Of a stretch of 56,399 bases of DNA, positions 1 through 7,397 are shown one piece after another (position 1 is the first letter of the stretch; every line of letters starts with the position of its first letter). The translations under genes were made by a program, and so were the position numbers. The notes beneath the pieces were generated by a model. The model did not search any database and was not told where the DNA came from. It saw only the letters and a list, made by a program, of their open reading frames with translations. The DNA lies in NCBI GenBank assembly GCA_946413525.1, contig CAMKKZ010000025.1, forward strand, positions 1 through 56,399, given 5' to 3'. Source of the stretch: an uncultured Oribacterium sp. Lineage in GTDB: Bacteria; Bacillota; Clostridia; Lachnospirales; Lachnospiraceae.

Positions 1-1
1 C

Positions 2-2428
2 GCGGCAAAGACCTCTGATTCGCCCGCTGCCCCTGCATTGTTCAATCCGATGCCGGGGAATATCCCGTTCTCGGCAAAGTCCTCTGATTCGCTGAACGCC
101 AGTACATCATCTGATCCGATGCTGGGGAATTTAACATCCGCGGCAGAGTATTCCCTCTTTCAATTCACCTCGGATCCATACGCGCTTTTTGCTGAAGAAG
201 AGTATAATGAAGACGGTACGGACGACGCGTTTGACAGGGGAGGGAGACATTATCCGTCCCTTTCCTGGTCTGGCGTAGCTCGGGACGAGCTCCCTCTGGA
301 GGAGGTCCTGATTCCTGAGGATCCGTCTTTTCCGGGGAATGGGGACGACAGTCTTGCGGAGTATGGGGACGACGAGGCCTGGCTTCAGGAGGATGGCGCA
401 GGCTTAGGGAGTCCTTCCGCGGCATGGGATCCCGCTGCATTTGCATTATCATCTTCTGAAATACTGGCTGCAGGGCTTCCTTTTTCCGATTCCCCTGAAT
501 CGAAGTCTTATTATTATAATCATCTCTCGGACAGGCAGCAGAGGGTGTATGAAGCCTTCCTTGAGGCCGGGAGGGATCCCGCGTCTTCCGGCATCGTCAT
601 GTTCGCCGAGAAGGCGACATCCAGCAATATTGTCAGCTATGATGAGGCCATGGAGGCGTATGAGGCCCTGCTCTATGATGAGCCGGAAGCGGGATTTTTC
701 CGGAATCGCTTCAGCCTGAGGGGGACAAGCGCGGAGGATGTACGCGGCGTTAATTACCGGGATCCTTATGATTCTGTCTCGGAATATCGGGAGATGCTTC
801 GAAACCTGAAAAATGCGGCGGAGGAGCTCCTGGAATCGGCGCTTCCAACGGACGGTGAGATGATTTTTTCTGCGGGTGCTTCGCTATGTCAGGACTCAGA
901 GCCGCCAAAAAACACTTTGATAGATGGGACGAAAGGGTCGCATGGAAACGGAAACGATGCCGCGGCGGCCGGCCTGGAATCTGCGCAGCCGGAAGGCATT
1001 TTGATGCAGGACGCCCTTTCTCCGGAGGATTACGCGCTGCGCGTGCATGACGCGCTCATTAACAAGGTGACGTACAGGGATGACGGGAGCATGGAGGCAC
1101 ATTCCGCGTATGGGGCGCTTGTGGGCGGGAGCGCGGTCTGCGATGGCTACGCCTACGCGTACAAGCTACTTCTGGAAATGGCTGGCATACCCTGTCTCTT
1201 TATTCCGGGCATGGGGAACGGCGTACCCCACGCATGGAACCTTGTCATGCTGGATGGCGAGTGGTATGAGGTGGACGCGACATGGGATGATTCCCGGATG
1301 GAAAGCGCGCGCCATCGTTATTATAATATTACCACGGAGGAAATGGGAAAGGATCATAGCCGGAAGGATCGTGACCCGGTATTATATGCTCCCCTGGCAA
1401 ATGGACAGAAGCATGCTTACCATGGCTCATCGTCTGCGGACGGGAGTGGTGGAGAAAGCGGAGGCGGTGAAGACGGGGATAATGCAGACGGACAGGGAGG
1501 AAGCAATCAGGAGGCGAGCGGGCAAAAAGACGACTCCCGAAATGGCAATCAGAAGGGCGGTTCACAGGAGTCTGGTGCTTCGAAGGACGGTTCTCAGAAG
1601 GGCGGAACTGAGAAGGATGCTCAGAAGGATCCCGGACAGGAAAATAAAACACAAAAAGGCTCCGGTACCGGCTCCGAGGACGGGGATGAGGACGACCGGA
1701 CCGATACGAAAGGAAGCAAAGGCGGAAGGGAACAGGGAAGGGACGGCAGGAAAGACGATAAAAAAGACGAAGACAGTATGAAGGGCGATGAAAGTAAGAA
1801 GGAAAAGGACGACAAGAAGGATGGCAACAATAACGGCGATGAAGCCGGCGGGAAGATGAAAGACGAAGAGAAAGACGAAGAAAAAGATGGAGAGAATGGT
1901 CAGGCCAGCGAAGATAAGCAAGGCGGGAAGCAAGACGATAATAAAGGCAATGGCAACGGCAATGATGAGGATGTGAATGAGGCCGGCGGCTCAGGAGCTA
2001 ATGACGAGGGAGAAGGGCAGGATGGAAAAGGGAGAGGAGACGCCAATAAAGATAGAAGCGGAAGTGAAAATGGAGATAGAGATGGCAACGGCAATCCCGG
2101 TGGAAGCGGCGAAAGCGGCAGCAGAGATGGAGGTGTAAGGGGGAATGAGCGGAGCGATGGCGAAAGCCGCGATCCGGCAACGGCATTATTTGGCGATTGG
2201 AAAAGGGAGCTGGGAGGCTGGCGTTATTATCTTGAGAATGGAAACGGAAGCTTTGCCGCCGGTCAATGGGCCCTCATCAGGGGTTCATGGTATTATTTTG
2301 GATTGGATGGCTATATGCTGACCGGATGGCATGATATAGGCGGTCAATGGTATTATCTTGAAACACAGGGGCCGATGGAGGGCGCCTGGGTGAAGGGTGC
2401 CGTGTATCCCGACGCGGTATTACATTAA
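2..2428 (+). CDS. Secreted transglutaminase-like protein with C-terminal cell-wall-binding repeats (5' partial)
   Basis: The reading frame is open to the left edge, so the true start and any signal peptide lie outside the window; TTG at 38 is only the first in-window start. Counting from 38, the transglutaminase core shows the expected triad: Cys368 in SAVCDGYAYAY, His398 in GVPHAWN and Asp413 in YEVDATWDDS. Residues about 466-715 are a Gly/Lys/Asp/Ser-rich disordered linker. The end (about 718-788) has aromatic-glycine choline-binding-like repeats such as GWRYYLENGNG and SWYYFGLDGYMLTGW. The family is known to cross-link or hydrolyse peptides; with cell-wall repeats, an extracellular role on the envelope is inferred. 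Residues about 282-303 carry one in-frame copy of the palindromic unit also found in two other genes here. The last residues after GAWVKG look frameshifted (see 2400-2550). Confidence 0.85.
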   Translation, partial: AAKTSDSPAAPALFNPMPGNIPFSAKSSDSLNASTSSDPMLGNLTSAAEYSLFQFTSDPYALFAEEEYNEDGTDDAFDRGGRHYPSLSWSGVARDELPLEEVLIPEDPSFPGNGDDSLAEYGDDEAWLQEDGAGLGSPSAAWDPAAFALSSSEILAAGLPFSDSPESKSYYYNHLSDRQQRVYEAFLEAGRDPASSGIVMFAEKATSSNIVSYDEAMEAYEALLYDEPEAGFFRNRFSLRGTSAEDVRGVNYRDPYDSVSEYREMLRNLKNAAEELLESALPTDGEMIFSAGASLCQDSEPPKNTLIDGTKGSHGNGNDAAAAGLESAQPEGILMQDALSPEDYALRVHDALINKVTYRDDGSMEAHSAYGALVGGSAVCDGYAYAYKLLLEMAGIPCLFIPGMGNGVPHAWNLVMLDGEWYEVDATWDDSRMESARHRYYNITTEEMGKDHSRKDRDPVLYAPLANGQKHAYHGSSSADGSGGESGGGEDGDNADGQGGSNQEASGQKDDSRNGNQKGGSQESGASKDGSQKGGTEKDAQKDPGQENKTQKGSGTGSEDGDEDDRTDTKGSKGGREQGRDGRKDDKKDEDSMKGDESKKEKDDKKDGNNNGDEAGGKMKDEEKDEEKDGENGQASEDKQGGKQDDNKGNGNGNDEDVNEAGGSGANDEGEGQDGKGRGDANKDRSGSENGDRDGNGNPGGSGESGSRDGGVRGNERSDGESRDPATALFGDWKRELGGWRYYLENGNGSFAAGQWALIRGSWYYFGLDGYMLTGWHDIGGQWYYLETQGPMEGAWVKGAVYPDAVLH

Positions 2429-2550
2429 CGAGGCTGATTTTCCAGGTGTGGGCAAAGCGCGGAGCTGCTTTAAAAGTCTATACGAAGCCGTCAATGGTGA
2501 TCAGGAGAACGCGGCGCAAGCTCACGGACTTTCTTTTACGCCTGCATGAA
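2400..2550 (+). other. Frameshifted continuation of the upstream cell-wall-binding domain
   Basis: The annotated frame ends abruptly after GAWVKG. In another frame the DNA encodes RYYINEADFPGVG and continues open for about 40 codons to a TGA at 2548-2550. YYINEAD is a typical core of choline-binding-like repeats, so an indel between about 2400 and 2412 has probably cut off the last repeat. Whether it is a real mutation, a phase-variable site or a read error cannot be told from the sequence. Confidence 0.5.
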
Positions 2551-2594
2551 GCCCAAAATGGCGACTGCGAACAGGGCGCTGAATAGTTGCAATA
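2551..2594 (+). repeat. Right-end remnant of the 164-bp IS66-like MITE
   Basis: GGCGACTGCGAACAGGG followed by CGCTGAATAGTTGCAA matches the right end of the complete element at 6900-7063, with a few substitutions. No matching left end is visible nearby. It ends just upstream of the ribosome binding site of the lipoprotein gene at 2623, so the promoter of that gene may lie in or before the remnant. Confidence 0.6.
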
Positions 2595-2622
2595 CTTTTA
2601 ATTATTATAAGGAGGATGAATT

Positions 2623-4287
2623 ATGAAAAAAATCATGAAAAAGAGAAGGCTCTGCATGGTTGTTCTTTGTGTGTTCGCGTTGTATTGTCTTGCGGCCTGC
2701 GCGAAGGGGGACGGCGCTGGAAGTGCAGGCAGTTCTGCGGGAGCGGAAAGTACTGCGGAAAAGGATACTGCAGAGACAGGGGATGGGAGTGGCAAGTCGG
2801 CAGATTCCGGGGCTCAGGGTCAGGAAGCCGGCGGGCAGGATGCCGGGAATCAGGAAGCCGGGGAAAAGGCGGCTGAGGCGGCTGATGGGGCCGGAGCCGA
2901 TGGCAAAGTCACGGCTGGCTCGGAGTATGACGGCAGCGAGTTTCCGCTTGAAAAGATGGGGAAGATTGAATTATGCGATTATTCGGAGATTCCGGTGACG
3001 ATGGTGAAGATGGAAGAACCCACAGAGGAGGACATCGAGGAATATATCGCGGATCTCCTATATGATGATGCGGTCGAGGTGGCAGACAGGCCCGTGCAGG
3101 ATGGCGATATCGTCACAATCGATTTTTCCGGGACAATAAATGGGAGCCCTTTCGATGGCGGCGAAGGTGAGGATTTTGACCTTCGTGTGGGCTCTGACAG
3201 CTTTATAGAAGGCTTCGAGGGGCAGTTGACGGGGCATTCCATCGGGGAGACATTTGATATTTTCGTCACTTTCCCGGAGGATTATTATGACGAGGATGTG
3301 GCGGGTAAAGACGCAATTTTTGAGACTACGGTCAAAGCAATCCGCCAGCCTGCAGCCCTTACAGAAGAATTAGTCGCGAAGTATACGGAATCCGGTTCAG
3401 TTACTGTGGAGGAATTCAAAAGCGAGATCAGGGAACGCCTCCTGACCCAGAATTCACAGGATACGGAGGATAATATCGGTTTTGAAGCTTTGACGTTCAT
3501 TATCTCCAACTCGGTGCTGGAACCATCAGACGAGTATATTAGCTGGCAGACCGGAAAGAATAAGGTGGAATTTCTGGACATGCTGGAGCTTATGGGTGAG
3601 AGTCTGGAGGATTATCTTGCGGAGAATGACATTACCGAAGAGGATCTGGACTCGGATTTCAGGCAAAGCGCTGAGAACCTTGCCGTTTACGGTATGGCAT
3701 ACGCGAAAATTGCCGCGGACCAGGGCATTACTGTGAATGACGAGGTGATGCAGAGGGCGGCAGCTTATTATGGCCGACTGTTTGGCAACAATGACTATAC
3801 GGTGAACGATTTTTCCGAAGAGTACGGAGAGGATAATGCGAAGCAGCTTGCTTTTGAACATGCTGTGGAAGAGTATCTTGCGAAGCATGCCAGCGTGTCC
3901 TATGTATCTTCCGAGGATTATTATGCCGAATTTGATGAGGATGAAGAGGATTTGGAAGGGGAGGATTCAGAGGAAGCAGAAGATGCAGAGGCGGATGTGG
4001 AAGCGGATGGCGAATCAGAGGCAGATGCGGATGTAGAATCAGATGCGGATGAGGAAGCAGAGACAGAGGCGGATGTAGAAGCGGATGGCGAATCAGATGC
4101 AGAAGTGGATGCTGAACCAGAGGTAGATGCTGAATCAGAGGCAGATGCAGCAGCGGAGGCAGAAGCGGAGGGCGAATCAGATGCTGATGCAGATATAGAT
4201 GCAAATGTAGATGCAGAGGCAGAAGCAGGGACAGATGCGGAGGACGGCACGGAAGCTGCTGGTGATTCTGCTGAAAATGCTGAATAA
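2623..4287 (+). CDS. Trigger-factor-like peptidyl-prolyl isomerase lipoprotein with acidic tail
   Basis: GGAGG at 2611 precedes the ATG. The N-terminus is a lipoprotein signal with lipobox LAAC (Cys26), so the protein is expected on the outer face of the membrane. Residues about 155-240 form an FKBP-type PPIase domain like that of trigger factor (GDIVTIDFSG, FIEGFEGQLTGHSIGE, FPEDYY), followed by a helical trigger-factor-type C-terminal region to about 430. Unlike cytosolic trigger factor it lacks the ribosome-binding domain. It probably helps fold secreted proteins, by analogy with PrsA, which is inference. Residues about 436-554 are a degenerate repeat of Glu/Asp/Ala/Ser with units such as EADVEADGES; this low-complexity acidic tail is unusual. 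Neighbours do not reveal a specific client, although the secreted transglutaminase upstream is one possibility. Confidence 0.85.
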   Translation: MKKIMKKRRLCMVVLCVFALYCLAACAKGDGAGSAGSSAGAESTAEKDTAETGDGSGKSADSGAQGQEAGGQDAGNQEAGEKAAEAADGAGADGKVTAGSEYDGSEFPLEKMGKIELCDYSEIPVTMVKMEEPTEEDIEEYIADLLYDDAVEVADRPVQDGDIVTIDFSGTINGSPFDGGEGEDFDLRVGSDSFIEGFEGQLTGHSIGETFDIFVTFPEDYYDEDVAGKDAIFETTVKAIRQPAALTEELVAKYTESGSVTVEEFKSEIRERLLTQNSQDTEDNIGFEALTFIISNSVLEPSDEYISWQTGKNKVEFLDMLELMGESLEDYLAENDITEEDLDSDFRQSAENLAVYGMAYAKIAADQGITVNDEVMQRAAAYYGRLFGNNDYTVNDFSEEYGEDNAKQLAFEHAVEEYLAKHASVSYVSSEDYYAEFDEDEEDLEGEDSEEAEDAEADVEADGESEADADVESDADEEAETEADVEADGESDAEVDAEPEVDAESEADAAAEAEAEGESDADADIDANVDAEAEAGTDAEDGTEAAGDSAENAE

Positions 4288-4347
4288 AATATGGAAGCTG
4301 CAGGCGGTTTCAGGAATTGAAGGGGCGGGAAGGGAGACGGTTCTTCC

Positions 4348-5403
4348 ATGGGACAGAAAATCCTTATGAGGGTGGAGAATTTTTCCACTGGTTATGATGG
4401 AAAACATGTCGTGGAAGGAGCCAATTTTTCCCTTTTTGCCGGGGAGGCGCTTGTAGTATTGGGACCGAATGGGGCCGGCAAGAGCACTTTGTTAAAGGGC
4501 GTTGCCGGCCTTTTGCCCGTTCTGGGCGGGCGTGTATATTACAGGGATTTAGATGAAAAAAGGAAGGTTTCTAAGGAGCCGAATTGTCCCACACGCGGTT
4601 CGCAATGTCAGAATTCAGAGCAGCCAAAACTCATTCTGAAAGATGAGCCGAATTATCCCATAGGTGCTTCACTGTGTCAGAATTCAGAGCAGCCACAAGC
4701 CACTCGGATAGATGAGAATTCAGAGCAGCCACAAGCCACTCGGATAAATGGGAGTGATGTCCGGCAAACATATGCGAATAGTGAAAATGAGAACGAATCC
4801 GGGGTGGAAGATTCCTGGAGGGAAAGGGAAATCAGCGATATGTCTCCGGAGTTGCTTTCGAAAAAGAGGGCGGTACTGTTTACGGAAAGGCCGAGGCTTG
4901 AATATATGAATTGCCGGGAGCTGGTGTCCGCCGGGAGGTATCCCTACACGGGGCGCTTCGGCATTCTGTCCGAGCGGGATGAGGCATTTATTGTCAAGGC
5001 CATGGAGCGGATGGATGTCCTGAATCTGTCCGAAAAGCCTTTCCGTAGCCTGAGCGATGGTCAGAAGCAGAGAATTCTTTTGGCAAGAGCACTCTGCCAG
5101 GATCCGGAAATTCTTATTCTGGACGAGCCGGCATCCTTCCTGGACATACGCAGTCAGATCGAGCTTTCAGATCTGCTCCGATCACTCGTAGAAGAAGATG
5201 GACTGGGCATCATCCTGAGCCTTCATGAGCTTGGACCGGCCAGGCGTATAGCCGACAGGTGCATGGCAATGAAAAGGGGGCATATTGACAGGATTGGACT
5301 TGCGGAGGAAGTCTTAAAGGAGGAATATTTGGAAAGCCTTTTTGATATCAGGCGTGGAGCCCTCCGAAGATATCAGGCGGGGAGCATTCAAAAGCATGTA
5401 TGA
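4348..5403 (+). CDS. ABC transporter ATP-binding protein (FecE/BtuD-like) with in-frame palindromic-repeat insertion
   Basis: This is an ATPase subunit of an importer of the siderophore/cobalamin type. Walker A GPNGAGKST is at residues 38-46, the signature LSDGQKQR near 235, Walker B ILILDEP near 255, and the H-loop LSLHELG near 292. A stretch of about 75 residues (about 75-150) between Walker A and the helical region is foreign to the family: it holds two and a half copies of the palindromic unit translated as CQNSEQP...TRIDE. Without it the protein would have the normal size of about 275 residues. No permease or binding-protein gene is adjacent, so the gene is an orphan or serves a distant transporter. 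The start at 4348 has only a weak upstream purine run; ATG 4366 is the alternative. Confidence 0.85.
   Translation: MGQKILMRVENFSTGYDGKHVVEGANFSLFAGEALVVLGPNGAGKSTLLKGVAGLLPVLGGRVYYRDLDEKRKVSKEPNCPTRGSQCQNSEQPKLILKDEPNYPIGASLCQNSEQPQATRIDENSEQPQATRINGSDVRQTYANSENENESGVEDSWREREISDMSPELLSKKRAVLFTERPRLEYMNCRELVSAGRYPYTGRFGILSERDEAFIVKAMERMDVLNLSEKPFRSLSDGQKQRILLARALCQDPEILILDEPASFLDIRSQIELSDLLRSLVEEDGLGIILSLHELGPARRIADRCMAMKRGHIDRIGLAEEVLKEEYLESLFDIRRGALRRYQAGSIQKHV
4570..4756 (+). repeat. Palindromic unit (CQNSE family), 2.5 tandem copies inside the ABC ATPase gene
   Basis: Copies share TGTCAGAATTCAGAGCAGCC followed by a complementary arm and GATAGATGAG. Intergenic relatives lie at 40725-40856 and, more divergent, at 19204-19270 and 35085-35216. 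All copies in this gene are read in one frame and contain no stop codon. Confidence 0.8.
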
Positions 5404-5490
5404 TGGCATGCCAGCACTGTCTCCTGTCAGGGGCAATGAAATAAATGAGGATTTGCGCAGCGATTTGCCGGAATAAGAAATTTTATTATG

Positions 5491-5530
5491 CAAAAAAGTG
5501 GCTGCCCGGGTCAAATAGATCCGGGCAGCC
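5491..5530 (-). terminator. Rho-independent terminator of the GntP remnant
   Basis: A 10-bp perfect stem, GGCTGCCCGG with CCGGGCAGCC, and an 11-base loop; on the minus strand the stem is followed by a run of six T. It lies about 50 bases past the stop of the minus-strand permease gene. Confidence 0.8.
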
Positions 5531-5578
5531 GCCCTTATTTCCGCGGAGCCGCCGAGAGTACGATCTTGCCTTACGATT

Positions 5579-6886
5579 TCATCGGCAGTTTGAGGACAAC
5601 AGCGAACCGAGCGTCTGTGTCTTATAGCCGTCTTCCGCGGAAAGTCCTCCAAAGTTGGTCACGACCCAGAAGAAAGAGTCATTGGAATGGGACACGGTCA
5701 TGGCGCCTGCGCCGATTGCAGCGCAGCAAAGGGCCGTACCTATCGGAGTATCCATGCCAAGGACGGGAAGGAGTGGGGCAATAATGCCGGCTGTCGTGGT
5801 CAAAGCAACCGTGCCCGAGCCCTGTGCGGACTTCAGGAGCGTCGACAGCAGGTAAGGGAAGAAAATTCCCATTGTGGAAAGGATGGTGGCATGGGCTGTA
5901 ATGTAGTTCACCATGTCGGAAGAAGCAATCACCTTTCCGAGGACGCTGCCGGAGGCAGTGACAAAGAGGATGGGGCCTACTGTCTTCAGGGTATCATTCG
6001 TGATATCATGAAGCTTTCCAATCTTGCCCGCTTCCCAGAGCTGGTAAATGGAGAAAATGGTTCCGACTGTCAGCGCGATGATCGGCGTGCCAAGGAAGGT
6101 GAGCAGGTCGGCCAGGCCGCCCTTTAATTTCAGCATGGAAATGACAAAGGAAAGGGCCATCAGGAGAATGGGGACAACGATGGGCGCAAGCGCGTTGAAT
6201 GAACTCGGAAGCTTTCCGTATTCCGCGACAAGTTCCTCATAGCTTTTGACTGCCTCCTCGGTATTGAGTTCGTCTTCGGACTTTACCTTTTTTCCAATCC
6301 ATTTCGCGAAGAAAAACGCTGCGGCCAGCGGAAGGATCGATGAAAGGGCGCCGATCCCTATGACAAGGAGAAGGTTGTCTCCGATTCCCAGAGTGGACGC
6401 CGCGGCAATCGTCCCGGGCGTGGGGGGAATGAACACATGTGAAATGTGCAGCCCGGAAGCAAGTCCGACCGTCATTGCCACAGAGGATACCCCTGTGCGC
6501 TTCACCATGGATTTCCGGATCGGGTTGAGAATGACAAAGCCGGAGTCGCAGAAGACCGGGATGGAGACAACCCACCCCATCAGCTCAATGGCCAATACCG
6601 GATTGTTTTTTCCAACGATTGAAATCATGATGTCCGCAAGCTTCAGGGTTGCCCCGGTCACTTCCAGAATCGTTCCAATCAGGGCTCCCAGGATAATGAC
6701 AATGCCGATGCTGGTAAAGGTGCCGGAAAAGCCGGCACCGATGACATTCGCCAGACCGCTTGTAACGGTGCCGTCCTCGGCAGTCTTGTTGACAAGCGGG
6801 ATTCCGGCCAAAAGACCCAGGACCAGCGAAATCGACATAATGGCAAGGAAGGGATGCGGCATCCCGGAGGGTTCCCTGCAGCTCAT
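5579..6886 (-). pseudogene. GntP-family gluconate/organic-acid permease, truncated at both ends
   Basis: The core is a clear GntP-family H+-coupled permease with many hydrophobic segments (for example GFVILNPIRKSM, FIPPTPGTIAAA, AMTVSHSNDSFFWVV). The family normally begins with a transmembrane helix before the HPFLA motif. Here that helix is missing: the frame starts MSCREPSGMPHPFLAI, and the first eight or nine codons are antisense to a histidine-kinase remnant (see 6853). The C-terminus stops at TLGSLLSSNCR, where relatives have one more helix. Loss of the first and last helices makes it almost certainly non-functional, although the middle has stayed open, so the damage is probably recent. 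The second GntP-type gene at 29314-30573 is intact. Confidence 0.75.
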
Positions 6887-7246
6887 CTATGAAAAATTTG
6901 TAACTATTCAGCACCCTCTGGATTTCCGAGAATTCCAAATGGAAAGCTTGCTTTTCATTTGGAATTCTCGGAAATCCAGAGGGCGGACAAGGCGCGGAGC
7001 GCCTCTGAACGCCCACATGAGCAGTCGCCAAAGGCGACTGCGAATAGGGTGCTGAATAGTTACAAAAATTTTATCAGGCTGATTCCTCCCGCGGCACCAG
7101 CGGCAACGGACTGGGCCTCGCTATTGTAAAGAAAATCACGGAACTTCTTGGCTGCGGCATCAATATACAGAACGCTCCAGGCCGAGGGGTTGAGGCGGTG
7201 GTTATCCTTGATCGCGCGGAGGATTACACAAAGGAATGCTCCTAAA
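6853..7246 (+). pseudogene. Sensor histidine kinase C-terminal fragment, split by a MITE
   Basis: Before the MITE the plus strand encodes GCGIPEGSLQLIYEKF and after it YQADSSRGTSGNGLGLAIVKK and the rest of the ATPase lid to a stop at 7244-7246. Removing 6900-7063 and one copy of the 8-bp duplication joins the two exactly in frame as YEKFYQADSSRG, the canonical F box, followed by the G2 box GNGLGLAIVKK. Only the end of the HATPase_c domain remains (G1, F and G2 boxes). Upstream of about 6853 the sequence is permease DNA, so a deletion or recombination joined the two genes tail to head. The 3' end is followed by a 36-bp repeat of itself. Confidence 0.85.
6900..7063 (+). mobile_element. 164-bp MITE with 18-bp inverted ends and 8-bp target duplication (IS66-like)
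   Basis: The ends are GTAACTATTCAGCACCCT and its exact inverse. The flanks are AAAAATTT at 6892-6899 and 7064-7071, an 8-bp target duplication. Inside is a 28-bp perfect inverted repeat (6914-6941 with 6956-6983) and a small hairpin at 7021-7041. Ends starting GTAA and 8-bp duplications are typical of IS66-family elements, so a non-autonomous IS66 derivative is inferred. No transposase fits inside. Partial relatives: 2551-2594, about 23526-23545 and 55467-55487. Confidence 0.88.
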
Positions 7247-7292
7247 AACGCACGGTGAATTACACAAAGGAATGCTCCTGAAAACGCGAGGA
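7216..7292 (+). repeat. 36-bp duplication spanning the stop codon of the kinase remnant
   Basis: ATTACACAAAGGAATGCTCC occurs at 7223 and again 36 bases later, with the stop codon of the remnant inside the first copy; a looser third partial copy (GAGGATTTCACC) follows. It resembles the 3'-end duplications behind Cas6, DUF2828 and glycerate kinase. Confidence 0.75.
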
Positions 7293-7397
7293 GGATTTCA
7301 CCTGAATGGAAGTTTCCCAACTCCTCTGGTATAGTAAAATTAATATAAATTTGATATACTTGGATTTGATATTTTGGGATTTGGGAGGAGAAGGGAA

